Shown: positions 42,863-51,030 of the stretch, one piece after another
How the letters are laid out: each line of letters begins with the position of its first letter
How positions within the stretch are numbered: the stretch's first letter is position 1
Origin: DATJLY01 sp035604615
GTDB taxonomy: Bacteria > Pseudomonadota > Alphaproteobacteria > ATCC43930 > CGMCC-115725
Assembly: GCA_035604615.1 (NCBI GenBank)
Contig: DATNID010000026.1
Span: forward strand, 124,001 to 188,000
DNA: 64,000 nt
Reading direction: 5' to 3'
Translations under genes and position numbers: made by a program
Notes under the pieces: model-generated
Database searches by the model: none
Seen by the model: the letters and a program-made list of their open reading frames with translations, nothing else
Told to the model about the DNA's origin: nothing

Positions 42863-43312
42863 ATGGGCGATCCGACCTCGCGCTATTACCCCGAGCGGCC
42901 CTTCGCCTGCGCGCTCGCGGTGTGCCGGCGCGGCGAGCGGGTGTTCCTGGCGCGGCGCGCGATGGGGCCAGGCATCGGCCGGTGGGGCTTTCCGGGCGGC
43001 ATGCAGGAACTGGGCGAGACCATCGAAGCGGGTGCCGCGCGCGAACTCCTCGAGGAGACCGGCATCGAGGCCGAGCCATTGCGGATCATCGGCGGCTCGA
43101 ACGTGATCGGCCGCGACGAGCAGGACCGGGTCCGCGCCCATTTCACCCTGATCGCGGTGCTGCTCGAGTGGCGGGCGGGCGAGGGCGCGCCGATCGAGGA
43201 CGCCTCCGAGGTCGGCTGGTTCACCCTCGACGAAGCGGCCGCGCTCGATTCCTTCCCGGACGCCATGCCCTTGATGCGGCTGGCGTTCGGGGCGGTCGAC
43301 GGCGCCGATTAG
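42863..43312 (+). CDS. Nudix hydrolase
   Basis: A 149-residue cytoplasmic pyrophosphohydrolase. The Nudix box GGMQELGETIEAGAARELLEETGI fits GX5EX7REUXEEXGU with all acidic ligands kept. Family members hydrolyse nucleoside diphosphate derivatives; the sequence does not fix the substrate. It lies 10 bases after thiC, and Nudix enzymes that act on thiamine pyrimidine diphosphates or toxic oxidised thiamine phosphates are known, so a link with the pathway is possible. Its last 4 bases overlap the stop of the convergent gene. Confidence 0.92.
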   Translation: MGDPTSRYYPERPFACALAVCRRGERVFLARRAMGPGIGRWGFPGGMQELGETIEAGAARELLEETGIEAEPLRIIGGSNVIGRDEQDRVRAHFTLIAVLLEWRAGEGAPIEDASEVGWFTLDEAAALDSFPDAMPLMRLAFGAVDGAD

Positions 43313-43581
43313 GGCCGCGGCCTCGGTCTTGCCAGGGCGGGCTGACACAGGCCGCAATCGATGCGGGCCTTGGCGTTGTTGAGAACCGGCTTCTGGCGGC
43401 GCAGCTTGTCGGCGATCTTGAGCGCCTGCTTGTAGGTCGAGGCGGGTTCCCAATCGTAGGCATCGCCGCGCCCGGCTTCCGTCCCGCTCTTGCCGGCGCC
43501 CGCCTTGCACACGACGCAGCTGGTGCGGTGAATGCGAAGCCTTCGCAGGATCGCGTTCCAGTGGACGTAATAGGCGGCCAT
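43309..43581 (-). CDS. Small protein with two CxxC pairs (putative zinc-binding)
   Basis: A 90-residue cytoplasmic protein. Two Cys pairs, CVVC at about residue 22 and CGLC at about residue 76, could bind one zinc or form a rubredoxin-like knuckle. The middle is a hydrophilic helix (YKQALKIADKLRRQKPV), and the end is a Pro/Arg tail. I know no family for it. The ATG at 43581 has only a weak ribosome site. The gene overlaps the Nudix stop by 4 bases, convergently. Confidence 0.55.
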   Translation of the reverse strand: MAAYYVHWNAILRRLRIHRTSCVVCKAGAGKSGTEAGRGDAYDWEPASTYKQALKIADKLRRQKPVLNNAKARIDCGLCQPALARPRPRP

Positions 43582-43666
43582 TCGCCCATGATCCCAGGGA
43601 TTTTATACCTTTATATTAAAGGTGGAGAGCCGGCCCATCCGCGCGGGCGCCGATTCGACCGTCTTC

Positions 43667-43695
43667 TTGCAACGCCGGCCGTTGCCGGATAATGT
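43667..43695 (+). promoter_or_regulatory. Sigma-70-type promoter before the leader ORF and panC
   Basis: TTGCAA at 43667 and TAATGT at 43690 are separated by exactly 17 bases. The start of transcription would be near 43702. Together with the terminator-like hairpin at 43863-43900 this bounds a transcript of about 200 nt. Confidence 0.6.
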
Positions 43696-43701
43696 CGGCC
43701 C

Positions 43702-43905
43702 CTCTTCAACAGCAGAAAGGAGGTGACCCAGTGTCTCTTTGTACAGGCTCGGGTCGCCTCGAAGTGTCTGAATAGCCAAGAGCGTTCTGGCTTTCGGGAC
43801 TTCCCGGCCGACAAGGGGCGCAGGCGGAGGCGAGCGATCGCCACAGGCCACGCGCCGTGACGCAGACCCTGGCAGGGGTGCCAAGCCCTTGCCGGGGTCT
43901 CTCAT
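43702..43905 (+). ncRNA. Structured leader or small RNA with a short ORF and terminator upstream of panC
   Basis: After the promoter comes an 11-base Shine-Dalgarno fully complementary to the 16S tail (AAAGGAGGTGA), a 14-codon ORF, and a GC-rich region. In this, TCGCCTC (about 43754) can pair with GAGGCGA (about 43828), and CGGG-ACTT-CCCG forms a small hairpin. A strong terminator-like stem (AGACCCTGGCAGGG against CCCTTGCCGGGGTCT, 43863-43900) precedes CTCATTT. panC starts 43 bases later. It may be an attenuator for panC or a separate small RNA. I do not recognise an established family. Confidence 0.5.
43731..43775 (+). CDS. Putative 14-residue leader peptide
   Basis: A GTG start 7 bases after AGGAGG, and a full match of AAAGGAGGTGA to the anti-Shine-Dalgarno sequence, precede 14 codons ending in TAG. 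The peptide is MSLCTGSGRLEVSE (with Met for GTG). It has three Ser but no run of one amino acid, so it does not look like a classic amino-acid attenuator. Its 3' part could pair with a downstream segment. A second frame in the same region begins GTG at 43724 and has no separate ribosome site. Confidence 0.45.
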   Translation: MSLCTGSGRLEVSE

Positions 43906-43942
43906 TTCCGGGGCCGGCCCCCATGTGCTAAACCGCCCCGCC

Positions 43943-44818
43943 ATGAGCGAGCCCGAGTCGATCGCCGGTCTCAGCGTCGTGCGCACCGTCGCTTCGCTCA
44001 GGCGTGCGGTTGATGGGTGGCGCGCGGAGGGCGCGAGCGTCGGCCTGGTGCCGACCATGGGCGCACTCCATCGCGGCCACATGGCGCTGGTGGCGCGGGC
44101 CAGGGAAGCGTGCGGCCGGGCGGTGGCAAGCCTCTTTGTCAATCCCGCCCAGTTCGGCCCCAACGAGGATTTCGCCCGCTATCCCCGCGACGAAGCCGCC
44201 GACGCGGCCATGCTCAAGGCCGGCGGCTGCGACTTGCTCTACGCGCCGGGCGTGGCCGAAATCTATCCGCCCGGCTTTGCCGTCACGGTCGATCCCGGTC
44301 CCATCGCCGCGCTGCTCGACGGACGCTTCCGCCCTGGCCACTTCCAGGGCGTCGCCACGGTGGTGGTGAAGCTGCTGCTCCAGGCTCGGCCCGACCTCGC
44401 CTGCTTCGGCGAGAAGGACTACCAGCAGCTCCAGATCGTCACCCGCCTGGTGCGCGATCTCGACATCCCGGTGCGGATCGAGCCGGTCGCGATCGCGCGC
44501 GAGCCGGACGGGCTCGCGCTCAGCTCGCGCAACGCCTATCTGACGACCGAGGAACGCGCGCGCGCGCCGGCGCTCAACCGCGCGCTGGTCGCCGCGGCGA
44601 GCCACATGCGCGCCGGGGCGCAGCCGCGCGCGGTCGAAGCGCAAGCCACAAATTTGTTGCTCGCGGCGGGCTTCGCCAAGGTCGATTACGTCGCCGTCTG
44701 CGACGCCGCGACGCTCGAGCCGCTCGCTTCGCTCGACCGTCCCGCCAGAATCCTCGCTGCCGCCTGGCTCGGCCGCACCCGCCTCATCGACAACGTCGCG
44801 TTAGCGCCGCGGGGTTGA
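43943..44818 (+). CDS. panC: Pantothenate synthetase PanC
   Basis: A 291-residue cytoplasmic enzyme that joins pantoate and beta-alanine using ATP. VPTMGALHRGHMALV has the HxGH nucleotide motif, FVNPAQFGPNEDF and GRFRPGHFQGVATVV bind pantoate, and KDYQQLQIVTRLVRDL and LALSSRNAYLT (KMSKS-equivalent) complete the active site. The start at 43943 gives family length; earlier in-frame codons fall in the terminator-like stem. Its last 18 bases overlap the convergent monooxygenase gene. No panB gene is adjacent. Confidence 0.96.
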   Translation: MSEPESIAGLSVVRTVASLRRAVDGWRAEGASVGLVPTMGALHRGHMALVARAREACGRAVASLFVNPAQFGPNEDFARYPRDEAADAAMLKAGGCDLLYAPGVAEIYPPGFAVTVDPGPIAALLDGRFRPGHFQGVATVVVKLLLQARPDLACFGEKDYQQLQIVTRLVRDLDIPVRIEPVAIAREPDGLALSSRNAYLTTEERARAPALNRALVAAASHMRAGAQPRAVEAQATNLLLAAGFAKVDYVAVCDAATLEPLASLDRPARILAAAWLGRTRLIDNVALAPRG

Positions 44819-45886
44819 GAGGCCGCGCAGAAGCTCTTCCGTCTCGGCGGCGAGCTTGCGCGTCACGTCGCCGGCCGGGAGCGCGCGGCCGAGCGAAGCC
44901 GCCTGGCCCGCCCACAGCGGCGAGAATTCGCTCGACCCTTGCGCCTCCGCCTTGGCGCGCAACGGCGCCAGCGCGCCCCCGGCCAGCGGAAATTCCGGCG
45001 CGAGGTCCGAGATCGGCCCCAACTCGCGCATCACGCGCGTGACAATGCCGCGCGCCGGCCGTCCGGTCATCACGTTGGTGAGCGCGGTGCCCTCGGCACG
45101 CGCTTCCTTGAGCGCCGTGCGGTGCAGCGCGGAGATCTTCGATTCGGGGCACCACAGATAGGCCGTGCCGATCTGCGCGGCGGCCGCGCCGAGCGCCAGC
45201 GCGGCCGCGATGCCGCGCGCGTCGGCGATGCCGCCGGCGGCGATCACCGGCACCTTCACCGCGTCGACGATCTGCGGCACCAGGGCGAAGGTGCCGACCT
45301 GGCCCGCGATGTCGCCGGCGAGGAACATGCCGCGATGGCCGCCGGCCTCGAAGCCTTGCGCGATCACGGCGTCGGCGCCGTTCTCCGCGAGCCAGACCGC
45401 CTCCGCGACGGTGGTGGCCGAAGACAGCACGACGCACCCCGCCGCCTTCACCCTTTTCACCAAGCGCGGTGCAGGTAGGCCGAAATGAAAGCTCACCACC
45501 TCCGGCTTGAGCTCCTCCACCGCTTCGCACAGCGCCGCGTCGAAGGGCGCGCGGTTGCTGGTCGGCACCGGCGCCGCGGGATCGATCGCCAGCTCACGGT
45601 AATAGGGCGCGAGACGCTCGCGCCACTGCGCCTCGCGCGCGTTGTTGAGCGCGGGCGGCGCGTGGCAGAAGAAATTGAGATTGACCGGCCTCCGGGTGCG
45701 GCCGCGGAATTGCGCCACCTGGTCGCGCAGCGCCTGCGGATTGAGCATGGCGGCGGGGATCGAGCCGAGCCCGCCCGCCTCCGACACGGCGGCGACAAGC
45801 TCCCAATCCATCGCGCCCGCCATCGGCGCCAGCACGATCGGCAGCTCGATCTTGACGCGATCGAGGAAGCGGCGGTCAGGTCCCAT
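44801..45886 (-). CDS. Nitronate monooxygenase/2-nitropropane dioxygenase family protein
   Basis: A 361-residue FMN-binding TIM barrel. PIVLAPMAGAMDWELVAAVSEAGGLGSIPAAM is the conserved start, VNLNFFCH, EVVSFHFGLP and ADAVIAQGFEAGGHRGMF are cofactor or active-site blocks, and VPVIAAGGIADARGIAAALALGAAAAQIGTAYL binds the phosphate. Class I nitronate monooxygenases oxidise nitronates such as propionate 3-nitronate, and enoyl-ACP reductase FabK belongs to the same family. The His in AGGHRG supports the former. It overlaps panC by 18 bases convergently. The binding-protein gene lies upstream on the same strand, separated by a palindromic repeat. Confidence 0.88.
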   Translation of the reverse strand: MGPDRRFLDRVKIELPIVLAPMAGAMDWELVAAVSEAGGLGSIPAAMLNPQALRDQVAQFRGRTRRPVNLNFFCHAPPALNNAREAQWRERLAPYYRELAIDPAAPVPTSNRAPFDAALCEAVEELKPEVVSFHFGLPAPRLVKRVKAAGCVVLSSATTVAEAVWLAENGADAVIAQGFEAGGHRGMFLAGDIAGQVGTFALVPQIVDAVKVPVIAAGGIADARGIAAALALGAAAAQIGTAYLWCPESKISALHRTALKEARAEGTALTNVMTGRPARGIVTRVMRELGPISDLAPEFPLAGGALAPLRAKAEAQGSSEFSPLWAGQAASLGRALPAGDVTRKLAAETEELLRGLSTPRR

Positions 45887-45960
45887 GGCGATTCCCTCGC
45901 GCGTGAATGTCGAGGAGCGTTGGCAGACGCGGGCGCTCTCCGTTCAGGCGGAACCGTCGT

Positions 45961-46061
45961 GCGTCCTTCGACTACGCTTCGCTCCGCTCAGGATGAGGGA
46001 CATTGTACATCGTTCCTCATCCTGAGCGGAGCGTGCGTCAGCGCGCGCAGTCGAAGGACGC
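45961..46061. repeat. Palindromic intergenic repeat, family A, copy 2
   Basis: Same family as 19434-19517: the outer core GCGTCCTTCGACT and inner core CTCAGGATGAGG are kept in both arms (45961-45998, 46015-46061). The stem is lengthened by extra GC-rich segments (TTCGCTCCG in one arm, GTGCGTCAGCGCGCG in the other). It sits between two minus-strand genes. Confidence 0.85.
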
Positions 46062-46088
46062 ACCGCATCGACGCGGTTCATGCTCCGG

Positions 46089-47081
46089 TCATTCGAGTAC
46101 GTCGTCGGCGCGCGTCAGCAGCGACTGCGGCACGGTAAGGCCTAAGCTCCTCGCCGTGTTCAAGTTGATCACCAGATCGAACGTGGTCGGCTGCTGCACC
46201 GGAAGGTCGGCCGGCCGGTCGCCCTTGAGCACCCGCGCCGCATAGGCGCCGAGCTGGCGATAGACGGCGGGCACGTTGGTGCCATAGCTCATCAGTCCTC
46301 CGGCTTCGGCCTGATCGCGATCATAATAGCAAGTTGGGATCGCGTAGCGTGCCGCCAGCGCGATCAACGGCCCGCGGACCGAGACGTTGCCCCAGATCGG
46401 CAGGCCGGAGAGGAGCAGCGCGCCGATCCGCTCCGCTTTCATCGTCGCAAAGGCGGCCTCGAGATCGCCGGCGCCGCTTGCCTTAAGCACGCGCACCCGC
46501 AACCCCAATTTTTGCGCCGAAGCCTGTACCACCGCCACATTATCCGCCTCGCGCTCCGGCTCGCCCGCGTCCGCGAGAAAGCCGATCGTCGTGGCCGTCG
46601 GCGCCATCTCGTGGAGCATCTCCACGCGCTTCGCCTGAAGCGCAAGCTGCAAGAGGGTGATGCCCGTGACATTGCCGCCGGGCCGGCCGAGACTGGCGAC
46701 GAACCCCGCTACGACCGGGTCTTCGCCGACGAGGAAGACGATCGGAACGGTCTTCGTCGCCGCTATTGCCGCGCGCGTCGACGCATCGCCGCCGCAAGCG
46801 AGCATCACGTCGACCCGGCGTTCCGCCAGGTCCGCCGCCAGCGCCGCCAGCCGATCCGCTTGCCCCCGCGCCCAGCGATACTCAATCGTAACGGTGCGGC
46901 CCTCCACAAATCCGGCATCGCTCAAGCTTTGCTTGAATGCGGCCAGGAGGGTCGGCCGTTCCTCCGGCGAATAGCCGTTGAGGTAGCCGACGACCGGCAT
47001 AGCTTTCGCTTGCGCCCGCGCCGCGAACGGCAGCGCGACCGCCGCGCTGCCCGCGAGAGCGATGACCGCGCGCCGCCTCAT
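46089..47081 (-). CDS. ABC-type substrate-binding protein (ABC_sub_bind/DUF534), orphan
   Basis: A 330-residue secreted protein. The N-terminus MRRRAVIALAGSAAVALPFAARAQA is typical of the family and ends in a signal cleavage. PVVGYLNGYSPEERPTLLAAFKQSLSDAGFVEGRTV, GRPGGNVTGITLL, and the end LPVQQPTTFDLVINLNTARSLGLTVP are hallmarks of the ABC_sub_bind family, which occurs in large orphan sets in some alpha- and betaproteobacteria. No permease or ATPase gene is adjacent. It is paralogous to the product of 55225-56220. It lies 7 bases downstream of the dehydratase gene on the same strand. Confidence 0.9.
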   Translation of the reverse strand: MRRRAVIALAGSAAVALPFAARAQAKAMPVVGYLNGYSPEERPTLLAAFKQSLSDAGFVEGRTVTIEYRWARGQADRLAALAADLAERRVDVMLACGGDASTRAAIAATKTVPIVFLVGEDPVVAGFVASLGRPGGNVTGITLLQLALQAKRVEMLHEMAPTATTIGFLADAGEPEREADNVAVVQASAQKLGLRVRVLKASGAGDLEAAFATMKAERIGALLLSGLPIWGNVSVRGPLIALAARYAIPTCYYDRDQAEAGGLMSYGTNVPAVYRQLGAYAARVLKGDRPADLPVQQPTTFDLVINLNTARSLGLTVPQSLLTRADDVLE

Positions 47082-47088
47082 GCGATCG

Positions 47089-49005
47089 TCAACTCTCCGC
47101 CGCGGCGCGCGCTGTTGTCGGCGCGGCGGCGGCGTATTCGGGGACGAGCGCCGCGAGGTCGGCCAGCGCGCGGTCCTCGTGCCGCTCGCGCGCCTGTTCG
47201 GCAAGCTCGTCGAGCGAGCGCTGCAGCATGGCATAGTCGCCCGTCCTGGGCGCGGCGAGCAGGATGCCTTGCGCCTTGGTCGGCAGCGGCTTCTCGCCGG
47301 AGTGGAACAGCTCCTCCTGGAGCTTCTCGCCCGGGCGCAGGCCGATGAAGTCGATCTTGATGTCGCGGTCGGGCTTCATCCCCGCGAGCCGGATCATCTG
47401 GCGCGCGAGATCGACGATCTTGATCGGCGCTCCCATGTCGAGCATGTAGATCTTGCCGCGCTCCTGATCGGCGATGCCGAGCGCCGAGGCTTGCAGCACC
47501 AGCTCCACCGCCTCGCGCACCGTCATGAAGAAGCGCGCGATCTCGGGATGGGTCACGGTCAGGGGACCGCCCGAAGCGAGCTGGCGCTGGAACAGCGGCA
47601 CCACCGAGCCCGTCGAACCCAGCACGTTGCCGAACCGCACCGTGACATAGCGCGTGCCCTGCGCGCGCTTGGCTTCGACGATGTCGAGCGCCTGGCACAG
47701 GCTCTCGGCGAGCCGCTTGGTCGCGCCCATCACGTTGGCCGGGTTGACCGCCTTGTCGGTCGAGATCATCACCATGGTCTTGACGCCGAAGGCGCGGCAC
47801 GCCTCGGCGACGTGGCGCGTGCCGAGCACGTTGGTGAGGATGCCCTCGCACGGGTTGGCCTCGACGATCGGCACGTGCTTCAGCGCGGCGGCGTGGAACA
47901 CGAGGTCGGGCCGCTCCGCCGCCACCGCCTCCTCGACCCGGCGGCGGTCGCGCACGTCGCCGATGAGCGCCGCGCGCGGCAATGCGGGGAAGGTCTCGCC
48001 GATCTCGCGATCGATGGCGTAGAGCGCGAACTCGCCGTTGTCGAGAAGCGCCAACCGCGCCGGACCGAACGCGGCGATCTGGCGCGCCAGCTCGGCGCCG
48101 ATGGTGCCGCCGGCGCCGGTGACGAGGACGCGCCTGCCTGCGACCAGCGCCTTCATGGCGGCGCGGTCGAGCACGGTCTGCGGCCGCCCCAACAGATCCT
48201 CGATCGCGATCGGCTCGACGCGGCGGGTCGCGTCCTCGCGCGTCTCCTGGAAATCGGTGAGGCGCGGCAGGCGGGCCAACGGGATGCTTAGAGCATCGGC
48301 GATATCGAGGAGGCGCCGCACCTCGGCGCCGTCGAGGCTGCGGGTGCTGATGACGATGCGCTGCGGCCGGTCGTCGCGGCGCGAGAGATTCGCCACCACC
48401 TCTTCGATCTCGTCCAGCGTGCCCAGCACCGGCACGCCGCCGATGTCGCGCCCGACGCGCATCGCGCTGTCGGCGATGAGGCCGACGACGCGATAGATGC
48501 GCGCCGGGTCGCGCTGCGTCGTGCGGATGAAGAGATCGGCGTCCTCGCGCGCGCCGATCACCAGGACCGGGATCGGCACGTGGCTCGCGCGCTCGAGGAT
48601 GTGGTCGAGATTGCGGTCCTTGAAGACGCGATAGGCGAAGCGCGGGCCGCCCAGCAGCGCCACGAGCATGAGCCAGTTGATGACGACGACCGAGCGCGGC
48701 AGGTCCTGGAGGCGCGTCGCCAGGAAGGTCAGCGGGAAGAAGACGAGGATGACGATCGTCGCCGCCTTCACCAGCGCCAGGAGATCGGGCAGCGAGGCAT
48801 AGCGCCAGATGCCGCGATAGAGCCCGGTCGACAGGAACACGATGCCCGCGACCGCGGCGAAGGCAATGTCATAGCTCCAGATGAGCGACGGCTTGTAGCC
48901 GAAAATGCCGTTGCCGACGCGCAGATAGAACGACAGGACGAAGGACAGCGCCGCCATGACGACGTCATGGCCGAACGCAGCCCAGGCCCGGCTTCCCATC
49001 CTCAT
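47089..49005 (-). CDS. CapD/WbpM-type UDP-sugar 4,6-dehydratase, membrane-anchored
   Basis: A 638-residue inner-membrane protein. Four N-terminal helices (about residues 10-130, for example VVMAALSFVLSFYLRV and FAAVAGIVFLSTGLY) precede a first Rossmann-like domain (VPVLVIGAREDADLFI) and a second one with the NAD motif GAGGTIGAELARQI. ISTDKAVNPANVMGATKRLAE shows the catalytic segment in which Met replaces the usual Tyr, as in WbpM/FlaA1 dehydratases. These act on UDP-GlcNAc in O-antigen or capsule synthesis. The start at 49005 is the first Met beyond a non-conserved 27-residue extension. It neighbours glycosyltransferase genes but lies on the far side of the YdcF gene. Confidence 0.92.
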   Translation of the reverse strand: MRMGSRAWAAFGHDVVMAALSFVLSFYLRVGNGIFGYKPSLIWSYDIAFAAVAGIVFLSTGLYRGIWRYASLPDLLALVKAATIVILVFFPLTFLATRLQDLPRSVVVINWLMLVALLGGPRFAYRVFKDRNLDHILERASHVPIPVLVIGAREDADLFIRTTQRDPARIYRVVGLIADSAMRVGRDIGGVPVLGTLDEIEEVVANLSRRDDRPQRIVISTRSLDGAEVRRLLDIADALSIPLARLPRLTDFQETREDATRRVEPIAIEDLLGRPQTVLDRAAMKALVAGRRVLVTGAGGTIGAELARQIAAFGPARLALLDNGEFALYAIDREIGETFPALPRAALIGDVRDRRRVEEAVAAERPDLVFHAAALKHVPIVEANPCEGILTNVLGTRHVAEACRAFGVKTMVMISTDKAVNPANVMGATKRLAESLCQALDIVEAKRAQGTRYVTVRFGNVLGSTGSVVPLFQRQLASGGPLTVTHPEIARFFMTVREAVELVLQASALGIADQERGKIYMLDMGAPIKIVDLARQMIRLAGMKPDRDIKIDFIGLRPGEKLQEELFHSGEKPLPTKAQGILLAAPRTGDYAMLQRSLDELAEQARERHEDRALADLAALVPEYAAAAPTTARAAAES

Positions 49006-49117
49006 CGACGACTCCGTGAGCGCGGCGGCGACGTTAGGAGACGCGGCCTCGCCCCGGCAAGCGGAAAGCGCGCCCGCACGTGACAAGCGTGGGCCCGCCG
49101 CGCATAGTCCGGCCCCT

Positions 49118-49921
49118 ATGCTCTATGTCTTCAGCAAGCTGTTCGAGATCGTGGCGCAGCCGGGCAATCTGCTGGTGCTGCTGCTTGCGCTCGGCGTCAT
49201 CCTGTTCGCCCTCGGTGCGCGGCGCTGGGGCGGTACGCTGATCGTGCTCGTGACCCTTGCCTTCGTCGCGATCATGGTGCTGCCGCTGGGGCGGTGGGCG
49301 AGCGAGCCGCTCGAGCGGCGCTTTCCCCAGGCGCAGCTGCCGGACCGCATCGACGGCATCATCCTCCTGGGCGGCGCGGTCAGCATCGCCCTCACCAAGG
49401 CCAACGGCCAGGTCGCGCTCAACGACATGGCCGAGCGCATCACCGAGACCCTGGCGCTGGCGCGGCGCTATCCCGACGCGCCGGTGCTGCTCTCGGGCGG
49501 CGATCCCTCGCTGGTGCCGATCGGCCTCACCGAGGCTGCGGCGACGCAGACGCTCCTCGCCGCCGACGGGCTCGATCCGCGCCGCATCCTGCTCGAGGAC
49601 CGCTCGCGCAACACGTGGGAGAACGCGGTCTATTCGAAGGAAATGGCCAAACCCAAAGAGGGCCAGGTCTGGGTGCTGGTCACCTCGGCCAACCACATGC
49701 CGCGCGCGATGGGCTGCTTCCGGCGCGCCGAATTCGACGTCGTGCCCTATCCGGTTGACTACAACACCGGCCCGCGGGCGCTCTTCAACACCAGCTTCTC
49801 GGGCGACCTGCATCTCCTCGGCGAAGCCGCGCACGAATGGATGGGGCTCGTCGCCTATCGGCTCTTGGGCCGCACCGACGCGCTCCTGCCGGCGCCGATC
49901 TCCGCGACCAGCGCGCGATAG
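49118..49921 (+). CDS. YdcF family (DUF218) membrane protein
   Basis: A 267-residue protein with two N-terminal helices (LLVLLLALGVILFALGARRW and LIVLVTLAFVAIMVLPLG). The DUF218/ElyC fold follows: DGIILLGGAVSIAL, YPDAPVLLSGGDPS, LEDRSRNTWENAVYSKEM and WVLVTSANHMPRAMGCFRRAEFDVVPYPVDY. In Escherichia coli, ElyC is needed for peptidoglycan integrity. The gene lies between polysaccharide genes but on the opposite strand, with its 3' end overlapping the glycosyltransferase gene by 67 bases. Confidence 0.9.
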   Translation: MLYVFSKLFEIVAQPGNLLVLLLALGVILFALGARRWGGTLIVLVTLAFVAIMVLPLGRWASEPLERRFPQAQLPDRIDGIILLGGAVSIALTKANGQVALNDMAERITETLALARRYPDAPVLLSGGDPSLVPIGLTEAAATQTLLAADGLDPRRILLEDRSRNTWENAVYSKEMAKPKEGQVWVLVTSANHMPRAMGCFRRAEFDVVPYPVDYNTGPRALFNTSFSGDLHLLGEAAHEWMGLVAYRLLGRTDALLPAPISATSAR

Positions 49922-51030
49922 ACCGCGACCGTCGCGGCGCCGACCGCAACGTCGGAGAATCCTTCTGCGACGATGCGGCGGCTGGCCTCGCCGAAGCGCC
50001 GGCGAAGATCGTCCTCGCGCGCGAGGCGCGCCATCGCATCGGCAAGTGCCGCCTCGTCGCCCGGCGGCACCAGCAGCGCGTTGACGCCGTCGCGCGCGAT
50101 GGCGCGCGTGCCGGGAACGTTGGTGGCGACGATGGCGCGGCCCATCGCCGCCGCCTCGATCAGGCTCAGCGGCACACCTTCGCCGCCGAGCGAGGCGAGC
50201 GCCGCCACATGCGCCGCGCGCCACACCGCGCGAATGTCCTCGACCGCGCCGAGCCACGTCACCCCGGGTAGCGCGCGCCAGCGCTCCAATGTCGCGCCGT
50301 CGATCGCGCTCGGATTCTCGGGATCGGAAGCGCCCGCGAGCACGAGCCGCGCTTCGCTGCCGCGCTGGCGCAGACGCTGGTGCGCCGCGACCAGGGTTGC
50401 CACGCCCTTGATCGCGATCATCCGTCCGCCATAGGCGATCACCACTGGCGGCGGCGGCTCGGGCGCGGGCGCAAAGCGCGCGAGGTCGACGCCCGAGCCG
50501 GCGATCACGGTGATGCGCTGTGCTTGCGCCGGCCGCAGCGCAGCGAGCGCGGCGCGGTCCTCCTCGTTCTGCACGATGACGCGGGCGCCCGGCCGCAGCA
50601 GCAGCATGGGCCAGGCGAGCCGCGCGAGGAGCGCGATCAGCCGCGCGCCGGGACCGGGTGCGCTCGCGAGGTAGCCTGCGCCCGCGATCATGCTGACGAC
50701 GCCGGGCACGCGCGCAATCCTGGCCGCGATGCCGCCCAAGAGCGCCGCTTTCAGCGCGACGTGATGCACCAGCAGCGGCCGCTCGCGGCGATAGAGGCTG
50801 GCGATCTCGCCGATCGCGGCGAGGCTCGCCAAGGGGCCGATGCTGCGGCGGCGCCAGCCCAGCGGGTGGAGCGCGAAGCCCTCGGCGCGGATGCGCTCGC
50901 CATGGGCGGCGACCCGGGTGGCGACCGCGACCGCGAACCCCGCGTCCCGCGCCGCGCGCGCCATCGGCAGGCGGTGCGACCAGAAATACCAATCCTCGGT
51001 GACGAGGAAGATGAGCTTGGCGTCAGCCAT
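49855..51030 (-). CDS. GT4-family glycosyltransferase
   Basis: A 391-residue cytoplasmic glycosyltransferase with the GT-B fold. The N-terminal domain begins IFLVTEDWYFWSHRLPMARAARDAGF, a pattern typical of O-antigen GT4 enzymes, and HHVALKAALLGGIAARIARV follows. The C-terminal domain has VIAYGGRMIAIKGVATLVAAHQRL, HVAALASLGGEGVPLSLIEAAAMGRAIVATNVPG with the family EGxPLxxxEAxAxG signature. The nucleotide sugar is unknown. Its start overlaps the epimerase stop by 8 bases, so this gene, the epimerase and the WecA-like gene form one operon. Its last 67 bases overlap the 3' end of the convergent YdcF gene. Confidence 0.92.
   Translation of the reverse strand: MADAKLIFLVTEDWYFWSHRLPMARAARDAGFAVAVATRVAAHGERIRAEGFALHPLGWRRRSIGPLASLAAIGEIASLYRRERPLLVHHVALKAALLGGIAARIARVPGVVSMIAGAGYLASAPGPGARLIALLARLAWPMLLLRPGARVIVQNEEDRAALAALRPAQAQRITVIAGSGVDLARFAPAPEPPPPVVIAYGGRMIAIKGVATLVAAHQRLRQRGSEARLVLAGASDPENPSAIDGATLERWRALPGVTWLGAVEDIRAVWRAAHVAALASLGGEGVPLSLIEAAAMGRAIVATNVPGTRAIARDGVNALLVPPGDEAALADAMARLAREDDLRRRFGEASRRIVAEGFSDVAVGAATVAVYRALVAEIGAGRSASVRPKSR

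Noticed and set aside
43603..44163. A 186-codon minus-strand ORF with the segment QTLRGDPSLYKETLGHLL
   Set aside because: It lies opposite the leader unit and panC. The plus strand has promoter, ribosome site and terminator in order, so the reverse frame is more likely a shadow; it is mentioned because the peptide looks less random than most shadows.
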